A stretch of DNA of 64,000 nt, taken from positions 1-64,000 of the forward strand of contig NZ_SNZV01000009.1 of NCBI RefSeq assembly GCF_004364125.1, in the 5' to 3' direction. A model generated the notes under the pieces. It was given only the letters and a program-made list of their open reading frames with translations. It was not told the DNA's origin and searched no databases. Positions 45,750-54,376 of the stretch are shown here, piece after piece. Origin of the DNA: Sphingobacterium paludis (GTDB taxonomy: Bacteria > Bacteroidota > Bacteroidia > Sphingobacteriales > Sphingobacteriaceae). Position 1 is the stretch's first letter, and every line of letters starts with the position of its first letter. Position numbers and translations under genes: made by a program.

Positions 45750-48700
45750 TCACTTTTTGCCCACTTCAAACGGTTTTAATCGGAATGAATAGTGATATTC
45801 TTTTGCCGGAATCTGGTATTTCTCCAAGGGCTGCGACACATCTGTCCAGGTGTCATTACCACCTATCCCCATCTGTAAAAGATCAATATTCAACGTGATG
45901 CTGTTTTCTTTTTTCAACTTATACCAGTGCTTAGTCTGGCTTATTTGTTTTTGTGAAAATGGCCAAGCCCCCATTTGCAGTGGCTGCTTACCTTCTACGA
46001 GCAAACCATATTTTTTGTTCTGCAAACGGAACCAGCGTACTTCCATGCGGTTGCCATTTTCCTGCGGGTATAGATAGGGCTCCATAAAGTCATCGATCAT
46101 ACTGCTGTAAACGCCCAAGTCAAAACCGTATGCTCTATCCGGATAGTTTTCCATATCGCCCAGTCCGTAATATTGGATATGCTCAAACGTAGGATTAACA
46201 CCCAACTGCATACCCACTTTCGGGATGTTAGGCAGGGGATGATTGGTCAGCAGGTGATAATTCACCGTGATTATCCCGTCGCCGTGTACGGTATAGCGTA
46301 TGCTTACCTGGGCAGAATCTCCCGGCAAGCTGTAGTTGCTTTCCACGGTAATGCTATCGGCAGACTTTTGGGCTGCTGTGTGTTGCAGGGCCACCGCATT
46401 GTACCAATATTTAAGTTTCACGTGCGGCTTCCAGCCGCGTCGCTCATTATCGGTTGCTGGGCGGGTAAAATTAGGCAACAACGCGCTGTTTACAATTTTC
46501 TCGTTCTTATATAACATCTGCGTTAGCGCCCCTGATTTTTTGTTGAACGTAGCCGTAAAATCTTTTCCTACGACGAGGTATACGCTATCTTGCTCCTGCA
46601 AATCTATTGCCTTCGATTTGTCTAGCTTGGTGAGGTGCCAACCCTGTACGTGTTGCCAATTCAGCTGCGAGGAGGATACGACAAAATCTTTGGGTGCCCA
46701 GGCTTCCTCTTTCTTTAACCGAAATTGCAGATCAAGCTGATAGTCTCTGTCAGGGCTCCTTTTTGTTTGGATATAGGGTAATAGCGATAGCTCCACCGAG
46801 TCGCCAGCAGCTACGGCGATCGCTGGTAAGTTCGATTCCCGAATGATCTTGCCATTTTCACGAATCAGCAGGGTCGCTTGATAATGATCGAGGTTTAGCA
46901 AACTTGACCGGTTTTTTATGCGGACACGTGCATCTTGCGTATCGCGTAAAGTCACTTCGGCTGCTTGGTAGATACGCTTGTTTTCCCACATGGCTGCCTT
47001 TGGTCTGTTCCATGCATCGACAATACCGTTTAAGCTGAAGGCGCCGTTGTGGATTTTCTCCCCGAAATCGCCACCGTAGGCCAAGACTTCTCCATAGACA
47101 CTATCTTTTCTGATCAATGCCTGATCTTTGTAATCCCAAATAAAGCCACCGATTAATCGGGGATGCGCGCGGAAGATATCCCAGAAATCTTTAATGTTTC
47201 CGGTCGAGTTTCCCATGGAATGTGAATATTCCACAAAGAGAATAGGCCTGTTGTCGCCATTCTGTTGGTTCAGCAGAAGTTCCGGCGTGAATATGCCGGG
47301 ATAGAAACGCGATACCATATCCACATAGTACTGATCTTTTATGTTTTGCAGCCTATGGGAGTGGTCGTTGGATTTTGGGTAGCGCGGATCTGATGGGTCG
47401 ATATAGCCCGGCAGTTGGTGACTACCCATTGCTGGCTCGTAGTGCACGGGGCGGGTGATATCAAAATCGTGGATCCAAGCCGCCATAGCTGCGGTCGTCG
47501 GGCCGCGACCAGATTCGTTGCCCAACGACCAGATGACGATCGACGGATGATTTTTATCGCGCTCCAGCATGCGTGTTACGCGCTCCATATGCGCGGCCAA
47601 CCACATCGGGTCATTCATTAACTTGCCGCCCAAGCCGTGTGTTTCCAGGTTGGCTTCGTCCATCACCATCATCCCATAGCGGTCGCATAGCTCATAGATA
47701 TACGGATCATTGGGGTAATGTGAGGTACGGATAGCGTTGAAGTTGAACTGCTTGATCTGCCGAATATCGGCTTCCATATCTTCCCGTGTCAATGCTTTTC
47801 CACGCTTCGGATGATGGTCATGCCTATTTACGCCATACAGGTAGGTTTCTTTGCCGTTGATTAGCAATTTCCCGTTTGTCGATGAAAAGGCGATATCCCG
47901 AAATCCAACTTGACAGCTTTTAGCCTCTAAGAGTTTGTTTTCTTTATCGTATAAGCTGATCACTAAGGTGTACAGGTTCGGATCTTCGGTTGACCATTTT
48001 TTTGGATTTGAAATGACTGTTTCCAGCAAACCAAACTTTACGTTGTCTAGCCGGGGGTAGATTTCATTGAAGATCTGGTCTGCATCTTTCTGGAACTGGT
48101 CTTTCAGAATCGGCTGCTTGTTGGCATCGTAAAGCTGCGCTTTGACCACGTAGCCGCGGATACTATCGCCCGAGAAATTATCGAGTTTAGGACGCAGCGA
48201 AAATGTAGCATCCTGGTAATTTTTATCGAGCTTCGCCTGCCAGTGGAAGTCCGCGATCCGCACCTTCGGTTCAGCCATCAGAAATACCTCGCGGTGTATA
48301 CCGCTCATACGCCAATGATCTTGATCTTCGAGGTAAGAGGCATCGCTCCAACGGATAACCTGTAAAGAAATTCGGTTTTTCCCTGCTTTAAGATAAGGTG
48401 TTACGTTAAACTCAGAAGGCAAGCAGGAATCTTCGGCATAGCCTACATAGGTATCATTCACCCACAGGTGGTAGGCAGAGATGACGCCACCGAAATGTAG
48501 CGTGACATTCATGCCATCCCAGGCTTTGGGGAGGTCGAAACTGCGTTGGTAAGAACCTACCGCATTGTAGTCGGTTGGAATACGCGGCGGATCAATAGGT
48601 TGAAACGGGTAAACCGCCGATCGATAGATCGGAATATCGTAGCCTTTCATCTCCCAATTGGAGGGCACCTGTATTTTATCCCAGCCTTTCACCTCTGCCA

Positions 48701-49019
48701 GGTGAAAATCCTGCGGTGCGTCAGCGGGTTTGTATACGAATTTAAAATCCCATTCGCCATTCAAAAAAAGTAAGCGGTCATTGCTTTGGCGGTCATTTTT
48801 TAAAGCCGCTTCTACGCTGGCATAGGAATATGCGGTGGCGCGGGCCGGATCGCGATTGATAGACGTGATCATGGGATTTTCCCAGGCCGAAGCAATTTTT
48901 CCATCCGGAACCGGCGGAATAACGGCGGGCTTACCATCTACTGTTTGCGCGTGTACAGTGGAGCTTGCCCAAAACAAACTGAACGCCATGGTCAAACAAT
49001 GGTATACCTTACGCCTCAT
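45750..49019 (-). CDS. Secreted beta-galactosidase, glycoside hydrolase family 2 (LacZ type)
   Basis: A 1089-residue five-domain GH2 enzyme with a signal peptide (CLTMAFSLFWASSTVHAQ). Order: sugar-binding domain (about 80-260), Ig-like domain, TIM barrel (about 370-660) with acid/base Glu in IVIWSLGNESGRG and nucleophile Glu in LFVEYSHSMGNSTG, second Ig-like domain, and the LacZ small-chain domain to the end. It should remove terminal beta-galactose in the periplasm. It overlaps the end of the GH78 gene by 11 bp (start 49019; ATG 49031 is also possible), so the two are coupled. Confidence 0.93.
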   Translation of the reverse strand: MRRKVYHCLTMAFSLFWASSTVHAQTVDGKPAVIPPVPDGKIASAWENPMITSINRDPARATAYSYASVEAALKNDRQSNDRLLFLNGEWDFKFVYKPADAPQDFHLAEVKGWDKIQVPSNWEMKGYDIPIYRSAVYPFQPIDPPRIPTDYNAVGSYQRSFDLPKAWDGMNVTLHFGGVISAYHLWVNDTYVGYAEDSCLPSEFNVTPYLKAGKNRISLQVIRWSDASYLEDQDHWRMSGIHREVFLMAEPKVRIADFHWQAKLDKNYQDATFSLRPKLDNFSGDSIRGYVVKAQLYDANKQPILKDQFQKDADQIFNEIYPRLDNVKFGLLETVISNPKKWSTEDPNLYTLVISLYDKENKLLEAKSCQVGFRDIAFSSTNGKLLINGKETYLYGVNRHDHHPKRGKALTREDMEADIRQIKQFNFNAIRTSHYPNDPYIYELCDRYGMMVMDEANLETHGLGGKLMNDPMWLAAHMERVTRMLERDKNHPSIVIWSLGNESGRGPTTAAMAAWIHDFDITRPVHYEPAMGSHQLPGYIDPSDPRYPKSNDHSHRLQNIKDQYYVDMVSRFYPGIFTPELLLNQQNGDNRPILFVEYSHSMGNSTGNIKDFWDIFRAHPRLIGGFIWDYKDQALIRKDSVYGEVLAYGGDFGEKIHNGAFSLNGIVDAWNRPKAAMWENKRIYQAAEVTLRDTQDARVRIKNRSSLLNLDHYQATLLIRENGKIIRESNLPAIAVAAGDSVELSLLPYIQTKRSPDRDYQLDLQFRLKKEEAWAPKDFVVSSSQLNWQHVQGWHLTKLDKSKAIDLQEQDSVYLVVGKDFTATFNKKSGALTQMLYKNEKIVNSALLPNFTRPATDNERRGWKPHVKLKYWYNAVALQHTAAQKSADSITVESNYSLPGDSAQVSIRYTVHGDGIITVNYHLLTNHPLPNIPKVGMQLGVNPTFEHIQYYGLGDMENYPDRAYGFDLGVYSSMIDDFMEPYLYPQENGNRMEVRWFRLQNKKYGLLVEGKQPLQMGAWPFSQKQISQTKHWYKLKKENSITLNIDLLQMGIGGNDTWTDVSQPLEKYQIPAKEYHYSFRLKPFEVGKK

Positions 49020-51168
49020 AGTCCACTTCATAAGTCATATCCTTTTTTAGCTCGATGCTGTACTGATCTTTTCCTGTTTTTACCACTCTCCCTTGCTTAC
49101 ATCGCGGCGCCACCTTGCTCTTCAACTGCAGCGTCCCTGTTCCGATAGGCGATTTAACCGTTATTTTTTTCTTCGACACGGCCAGTTCTATTTCACCAGC
49201 CGGTGTCGGTACTTTCCCTTCCATCCACTCTAGGGAAGCCAAGTAGGGATTGATGGTGTACCGCTCGTACCCGGCAGCGGTAGGCTCTACGCCCAGGTAA
49301 TATTTACCCAAGAGGTAGATCGGGCTCGCTCCCCAAGAGTGGCAGAGGCTTTTCCCAAATTCGCGCCCATACATCGCGTAGTGCTCCGCCCCCTTCTTAT
49401 CGGGATTATATTCTTCCCAAAAAGTTGTTGCACCTAGCTTCAACATGCCCCCCCAGTAGCTTTTCATTTCACGCATCACATAATCTTTTTCGCCTAGTGC
49501 GCACAGTGCTTCCAGCTCGTAGTAGCGCATGTATGGTGTCATGATTTTTTGGATAGCATCGTTTAATAAAACTTTGTCTTTTACGGCTTTTTGCTGATTG
49601 GCGGATAAGTAGTCGAAGAAGATGGCGAACATATTGGTGTAGCGTGTGACCTGATCTGTTTGCTTACCGGCAACCCGGCTGTGTGCAAAAGCGCCTTTCT
49701 GTTCATTCCAATAGTAGTCGAATATTTTACCTTTCAGCTGTGCCGCTTCTTTTGCATAATGCGCTTTATCTGCAGACTCATCAAGCAGCTCGGCACAAAG
49801 TGCCATCGTCTCCAAACTGCGGCACAGCAGCAGCTGCTCAAAACTCACTTCGCCTCGCTTGCTCAGACCATCGGCCCAATCGATAAATACCCAGTCGCCC
49901 GACAGTCCTTCCATCAATCCATTTTCATTACGGCGATCTAAGCAAAACTGCATCAAGGATTGCATCCGTGGATAGATGCCGGCGATAAACTCTTTATCAC
50001 CTGTATACTGATAATAGTCGTAGATACTCAAAAACCAATAGAAGGTATAATCCATAATGGTATTGATGTGGCTCACGGTAGGTTCTTTTCCGCGGAGTGC
50101 CAGGATGGTACGCTTTACCGTTTCCGAATCAAAGCCTAAATAATAGTTCATGGCGTATGACTGGTAAGCGTCACCACTCCAGATCCAGCGGTCGCGTTTA
50201 ATGCCATCAATATAAAATTCTCTGGAGGTAAGCTCCATCGTATACTTCGCTACTTCCCAGATTTTATTTAATTCTTCGTCTGAGCTCTTGAATGTTCCGC
50301 GGTCTTCTACTGGAAGGTATTCATATTCCATGGAAACTTGGTCAAACGTAACATTGCCTCTTGGCTCGATGTATACGTACCGAAATGCTTTCGACAGATC
50401 AAGCGTGCTATCCTGCGCAGACTGCTGCTTCACGGTGAGCATATCCAGCGTTTCGCAGGTCGTGGTACCGAGTGCTTCTTCTTTGGATTCACCGTAGTAA
50501 ATGGCCAGTTCTCCGTTGCCTTTCAACTGATGTAGCGTTAAAAAACCGAAGGTATTTTTCCCAAAGTCAATAAGCGTTCCCTTACCTTGCTTTGTGCTGG
50601 TTAAAGATTTTTCATGGCGCGTAGGCAACCTAAAGGTAGATGGTCGCTGCGCTGCATTTTGGAAATTCCAGTAGCCCGCCTTTACATAGGTGGTGCCCGA
50701 TTGATCAGACGCCTTTCCTGTTTCATCGATCCACTCCTTATCTTCAAACGTTACTAGCCAATCCTTATCAGTATGGACCTGCTTGCCTTCTACAAACAGC
50801 GCAGGCACCTTCGCCTGATTATATACTTTGACATTGATTTTTTGCTTTCCTTTATCCAGCTTTATGCTGCTTGGCATGCCGGGAAGCATCTTGCCGTTTA
50901 CCTTGACGTTGTACTTGCCCTCGGCATGGATTTTAATCTCTTCCGCCTGCTGTAAATCAAACTCTTTATGAAACTCTACCAGTACATAATGGCTATCCAT
51001 TTTCCAAAACGGAGGAAAAAACGTGCCGCGCTCTGTTCGTCTGTTTTGCATATCGTTGCTCAGCCAAACCTCAAAATCACCGGGATACCAGATCCAGGTA
51101 GCTGTATTTTGAGCAAACAACAAGACAGTGATCAATACACAGCCGATGGTTAAGATTAGTTTTTTCAT
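49009..51168 (-). CDS. Secreted alpha-L-rhamnosidase, glycoside hydrolase family 78
   Basis: A 719-residue enzyme with a signal peptide (LILTIGCVLITVLLFAQ). N-terminal beta domains (about 20-290) precede an (alpha/alpha)6 barrel. The acidic cluster of GH78 is visible in DGIKRDRWIWSGD (three Asp at the conserved spacing) and the catalytic-base region in TTFWEEYNP; CHSWGASPIYLLGKYYLG is also typical. It removes alpha-L-rhamnose from glycans. First gene of the six-gene enzyme operon. Upstream the 1.1-kb island begins; the ATG is preceded by the purine run ATAGAGGA. No TAnnTTTG box was found close by. Confidence 0.92.
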   Translation of the reverse strand: MKKLILTIGCVLITVLLFAQNTATWIWYPGDFEVWLSNDMQNRRTERGTFFPPFWKMDSHYVLVEFHKEFDLQQAEEIKIHAEGKYNVKVNGKMLPGMPSSIKLDKGKQKINVKVYNQAKVPALFVEGKQVHTDKDWLVTFEDKEWIDETGKASDQSGTTYVKAGYWNFQNAAQRPSTFRLPTRHEKSLTSTKQGKGTLIDFGKNTFGFLTLHQLKGNGELAIYYGESKEEALGTTTCETLDMLTVKQQSAQDSTLDLSKAFRYVYIEPRGNVTFDQVSMEYEYLPVEDRGTFKSSDEELNKIWEVAKYTMELTSREFYIDGIKRDRWIWSGDAYQSYAMNYYLGFDSETVKRTILALRGKEPTVSHINTIMDYTFYWFLSIYDYYQYTGDKEFIAGIYPRMQSLMQFCLDRRNENGLMEGLSGDWVFIDWADGLSKRGEVSFEQLLLCRSLETMALCAELLDESADKAHYAKEAAQLKGKIFDYYWNEQKGAFAHSRVAGKQTDQVTRYTNMFAIFFDYLSANQQKAVKDKVLLNDAIQKIMTPYMRYYELEALCALGEKDYVMREMKSYWGGMLKLGATTFWEEYNPDKKGAEHYAMYGREFGKSLCHSWGASPIYLLGKYYLGVEPTAAGYERYTINPYLASLEWMEGKVPTPAGEIELAVSKKKITVKSPIGTGTLQLKSKVAPRCKQGRVVKTGKDQYSIELKKDMTYEVDYEA

Positions 51169-51525
51169 TCCTCTATTTTATTTGCATGCGTAAGCGGATG
51201 ATCAGGGTTTCTTTTGAAAACCTTTTCATACCGCTTCGTTTTGTATGTTATGGAAAGCACAAATTGGATTCAACAATCGCAGTCGACAGCTTGCAGGCAC
51301 TGCGCAGGTTGTACTCCTCGCAGCATGTTTCTTTTAACACAAGTTATCAGCTATTCTAGCATCGCAATCGGCTCATTGATTTATGCATGGCACCAACTAC
51401 AAACATACTTGAAATGCTTATTTTGTATTTATGATATTTTCTCTAGCTATTATAAGATATTGCCATGCTCTATGCGAATTGGAGATATAGAGCGGGATAG
51501 GGCAGCAAAGATCTACAACAAAAGG

Positions 51526-51560
51526 CAGCGTGTTCGTTTGCTGGGCCAACGAACACGCTG
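51526..51560. terminator. Strong bidirectional hairpin terminator
   Basis: Perfect 13-bp stem, CAGCGTGTTCGTT (51526-51538) with AACGAACACGCTG (51548-51560), 9-base loop, four T on the plus side and four A before it, so T on the minus side too. It separates the enzyme operon promoter from the island to the right. No gene ends on either side, so it may mark a lost gene. The flanking 51169-51525 holds no supported gene. Confidence 0.7.
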
Positions 51561-51647
51561 TTTTAGAAAAGATAAGATCTGCATTTGTTTTAATATGTAG
51601 TATTTCGTAGGAAAATAACGAGGAAGTGTAAAACAAACTGTGTCAGT

Positions 51648-51683
51648 GACTGAACTAACGCCCCGCAGGGCGTTAATTCAGTC
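51648..51683. repeat. Long inverted repeat around CGCA loop
   Basis: GACTGAACTAACGCCC (51648-51663) and GGGCGTTAATTCAGTC (51668-51683) pair over 16 bp with one mismatch and a 4-base loop. No T run follows, so it is not a classic terminator. It resembles a short dispersed palindromic element or a remnant of a mobile-element end. Confidence 0.6.
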
Positions 51684-51880
51684 GTCTTGCTATCAAATTG
51701 CTAATTTCTGAGCTCGAGACCCCAACTACCTATTGGTCAAGCAGTTTAATTTACACGTTTGTATATTCCGGAGATATGAGTGTTTCCTCACATATGGTGA
51801 CACCCCTCTTACAATTGTCTTGTGCAAACGTTAATATTATAATGAATATGCCCGGAAAACCTAGGTAAGTATTGTATATA

Positions 51881-52021
51881 CTGGAGCAAGCTGACCCCTC
51901 AAAATAGAATTATATTTAGGAGCCCTTATTGCGTTTAAGGCTTGTAATCACCTACCGTACGGGCTGATGTGCCCCCTAAATGTGTTTTTCCAACTCATGG
52001 CGCTGGAGCATACTGCCCCCT
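51881..52021. mobile_element. Insertion-sequence-like terminal repeats without transposase (IS21-like remnant)
   Basis: CTGGAGCAAGCTGACCCCT (51881-51899) recurs as CTGGAGCATACTGCCCCCT (52003-52021), and a partial copy GGGCTGATGTGCCCCCT lies at 51961-51977. Multiple short direct repeats of the type GGAGCAxxCTGxCCCCT are what I expect at the ends of IS21-family elements, whose ends carry several transposase-binding repeats. No transposase frame is present, so this would be a solo end or a deletion scar. Family assignment is tentative. Confidence 0.45.
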
Positions 52022-52114
52022 AGAAAGTAATTTTTTGTTACTTGGTGATCAAACAATTCGGATCGCTGATGTCTGATTTCTAGATTAGAATACTTTGTTT
52101 TTAGATTTGACGAC

Positions 52115-52146
52115 CTTGTTAGCCACAACGGAATTCTTTAGTTTTG
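52115..52146 (+). promoter_or_regulatory. Promoter upstream of the structured RNA
   Basis: CTTG (52115-52118), 20 bp, then TAGTTTTG (52139-52146), a good match to TTTG-N20-TAnnTTTG. Predicted start near 52151, 148 nt before the GTG of the HEPN gene. A second -7-like box, TAGATTTG, is at 52102-52109. Confidence 0.65.
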
Positions 52147-52150
52147 TAAA

Positions 52151-52280
52151 TGGCGCAAAAGAATTGAGTTAAACAAAAAACCCTGGACACGACCAGGGCT
52201 AAAACTTTTACTTAGTTACGCTCTTGCGAACAAGAGGAGGCTTGACTAAGCATAACATGCCAAACTTAACGAAAATTTTT
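52151..52280 (+). ncRNA. Structured RNA upstream of the Abi/HEPN gene (abiF-RNA-like)
   Basis: Starting at the predicted promoter start, the RNA can close on itself: TGGC (52151-52154) with GCCA (52259-52262). Inside are hairpin 1, CCCTGG/CCAGGG (52181-52186 with 52193-52198, loop ACACGA), and a forked stem, CTTAGT/ACTAAG (52211-52216 with 52245-52250), enclosing hairpin 2, CTCTTG/CAAGAG (52221-52226 with 52231-52236, loop CGAA). It ends near AAAATTTTT (52272-52280), a weak terminator. All four helices are perfect pairs. I recall a described RNA motif, named abiF, found before Abi_2/AbiF genes; I cannot confirm that this is a member. Alternatives: a long structured 5' UTR of the HEPN gene. 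Confidence 0.6.
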
Positions 52281-52298
52281 AATTAAACCAATTTATTA

Positions 52299-52973
52299 GT
52301 GAAATACGCACGACTTGAATTATACGTTTCCCAACCTAGGCTCAACCGCTTTTTGAGGGCGTGTGGAAATTCGAAGACAAAGGCACAGAAGCTTTATAAA
52401 ATCAATCTCAGGGTTGCCCAGGCATTCTATCCAGTGATGAACTTATTCGAAATCTTCTTACGCAACGCACTTTATAACCGATTGTCGCTACATTTCAATG
52501 ATCAGGACTGGATAACTACACAGAAGAATTTATTTATGAACCATCCAAGTTTGGCTCCATCGCGTTACTTTTTGCGGGGATGCGTCCTCAAAGCCGAAAC
52601 AAAAATCCGTCCGCACCCCATTACCCCAGGAAAATTGGTCTCCGAACAGACACTAGGATTTTGGACCGCACTGTTTGACAACCACCATTACATTCTGCTA
52701 CAGGGCTCAATAATGGGAGCATTTCCTAATAAGCCTGCTGCGGTAAACAGGTCGGCCGTCGTTACGAAGCTAAAAAATATCAGAGAATTCAGAAACCGGA
52801 TTTATCATAACGAACCGATCTGCTTTCGTGGAAATTCAATTGATTTCTCTTTTGCTTCCCAGATACTGAATGATGTTCATGATGTCATTAGTTGGATAGA
52901 TCCAAAACTTTTGGACTACACTGGATACTTTAACAACGTCGGAGATAAAATCAATCTACCAAACAACTTATAG
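52299..52973 (+). CDS. Abi_2/AbiF-type abortive-infection protein with HEPN motif
   Basis: A 224-residue, all-helical cytosolic protein. N-terminal signature of the Abi-like family: YVSQPRLNRFLRACG, then KLYKINLRVAQAFYPVMN and LFEIFLRNALYNRLSLHF. Middle: LVSEQTLGFWTALFDNHH. C-terminal half: REFRNRIYHNEPI, in which Arg165-Asn166-x3-His170 is the R-x4-H active site of HEPN ribonucleases. Length fits the short Abi-like proteins. HEPN Abi proteins cut RNA and stop phage-infected cells. The start is GTG at 52299; an in-frame stop lies just upstream, leaving no other start. It is a single plus-strand gene between minus-strand operons, directly after a structured RNA with its own promoter, and has IS-like repeats before it, as expected for a defence module. 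Convergent with fucP (72-bp gap). Confidence 0.85.
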   Translation: MKYARLELYVSQPRLNRFLRACGNSKTKAQKLYKINLRVAQAFYPVMNLFEIFLRNALYNRLSLHFNDQDWITTQKNLFMNHPSLAPSRYFLRGCVLKAETKIRPHPITPGKLVSEQTLGFWTALFDNHHYILLQGSIMGAFPNKPAAVNRSAVVTKLKNIREFRNRIYHNEPICFRGNSIDFSFASQILNDVHDVISWIDPKLLDYTGYFNNVGDKINLPNNL

Positions 52974-53045
52974 AACCATTAAACCTTAATATAGGTATAA
53001 AATAACCAATTTATGACCGTATTACAACGTGAGTTCGGTTTAAGC

Positions 53046-54344
53046 CTATAACTTTACAATCGGATTCGGCTTGGACCCTTTTAGCGCATACCACAGGATC
53101 ACTGCATAACAAACCAAGGGAACGATGTAGCCAACCTGCGTATCATCATGGGCAAAATCAATAATCCCTCCAGTCAAGAAAGGAAAGATCGCTCCACCGA
53201 CAATAGACATAATGAGCCAAGAAGATGCTTGCTTGGTATCTCTCCCAAGTCCGACAATACCCAGCGAAAATATGGTTGGAAACATGATCGACATAAAGAA
53301 GCCTAGTCCGCCAAGCGCATAAAGCACGACCATGCCCGAGCCGAAAATGGCGACGGCTGCTAAAAGGATAGCGATGAACGCGTAAAGCGATAGCAACCGA
53401 CTAGCAGTGGTGTAGCGCAGTAAAAAGGTGCCGACGAAGCGGCCCGCCATAAACAAAAGACCATACACGCCCAGGTAATAACCGGCAGTCTTCTCATCCA
53501 CGCCTGCCCCTTGTTGGGCCATCCGTATGAAGAAGCTGGTGACACATACCTGCGCGCCCACATAGAAAAACTGGGCTACCACGGCATACGCGAGGTGTCG
53601 GTGCCGCAGCGCTGCAAATAGTCCGGTTTTCTGCGTCGTTTCTGAGTCGGCCGTATCTTTTATTTCAGGAAGTTTCACGAACACAAAGATGATGGCTATC
53701 AGCAGCAGCACTAAACCTAAAACGAGGTAGGGCAACTTTACGGAAGCGGCCTCCTCGGCAAGGTAAGCGACGCGCGTGGCTTCGCCCATGGCGTCCATCT
53801 GTTCTGGGGAATAGCTTTTACCCGATAAAATAAACATGGTTCCGACTATGGGCGCAATCATGGCTGCAAGCCCATTGAATGATGCCGCCAAATTTAGGCG
53901 ATGTGTGGCTGAACTCGCCGGCCCCAGCACCGCAGCGTAGGGATTAGCCGCGGTCTCTAAAACGGCTAATCCACAACCTATGATAAATAAGGCCAGTAGA
54001 AAAAGTTCATACATGCGCATATTTGCGGCTGGAATAAATAGGAAAGCGCCGAGCGAAAAAGCGAGAAGCCCGACGATGATAGAGGCTTTATAGCCCCACT
54101 TTCGCAATAAAAACCCTGCGGGTAGTGCCATCACGAAATAGGCGAAGAACACCGAGGTATCGACCAACGCGGATTGACTATTATCTAACTGACATGCCTT
54201 TTTTAGATGGGGAATAAGAACACCGTTAAGGTTGTGTGCCATACCCCATAAAAAGAATAGGCATACCACCAATATAAACGGAAAGAGATAGCCTCTCGAG
54301 GAGTGATGGTCGATGGGCGCGGGCTCGTGGGTATTGACGTGCAT
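53046..54344 (-). CDS. fucP: L-fucose/sugar:H+ symporter, FucP family (MFS)
   Basis: A 432-residue inner-membrane protein with 12 predicted helices. FucP-type features: FFLWGMAHNLNGVLIPHLKK at the first helix, FVMALPAGFLLRKWGYKAS, and the family-typical LAVLETAANPYAAVLGP loop with Glu and Asn for sugar and proton binding. FucP relatives carry L-fucose, galactose, glucose or related sugars; the substrate here is unknown, and a rhamnose-like 6-deoxysugar is plausible given the mutarotase domain upstream. Last gene of the operon running from beyond 64 kb, 32 bp after the MaoC gene. Confidence 0.88.
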   Translation of the reverse strand: MHVNTHEPAPIDHHSSRGYLFPFILVVCLFFLWGMAHNLNGVLIPHLKKACQLDNSQSALVDTSVFFAYFVMALPAGFLLRKWGYKASIIVGLLAFSLGAFLFIPAANMRMYELFLLALFIIGCGLAVLETAANPYAAVLGPASSATHRLNLAASFNGLAAMIAPIVGTMFILSGKSYSPEQMDAMGEATRVAYLAEEAASVKLPYLVLGLVLLLIAIIFVFVKLPEIKDTADSETTQKTGLFAALRHRHLAYAVVAQFFYVGAQVCVTSFFIRMAQQGAGVDEKTAGYYLGVYGLLFMAGRFVGTFLLRYTTASRLLSLYAFIAILLAAVAIFGSGMVVLYALGGLGFFMSIMFPTIFSLGIVGLGRDTKQASSWLIMSIVGGAIFPFLTGGIIDFAHDDTQVGYIVPLVCYAVILWYALKGSKPNPIVKL

Positions 54345-54376
54345 AAGTCTAGGTTTTTCTTGGATTACAAATGGTG

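Noticed and set aside
49009..51168. Considered whether the GH78 rhamnosidase has lost a catalytic acid, since it reads RDRW instead of the more familiar RDE or REE.
   Set aside because: Counting from the first Asp of DGIKRDRWIWSGD, acidic residues are present at each conserved spacing (0, +5, +12), so there is no evidence for inactivation.
51214..51600. A 128-residue plus-strand frame between the GH78 gene and the island.
   Set aside because: It runs through a perfect 13-bp terminator hairpin at 51526-51560 and has no family features or promoter.
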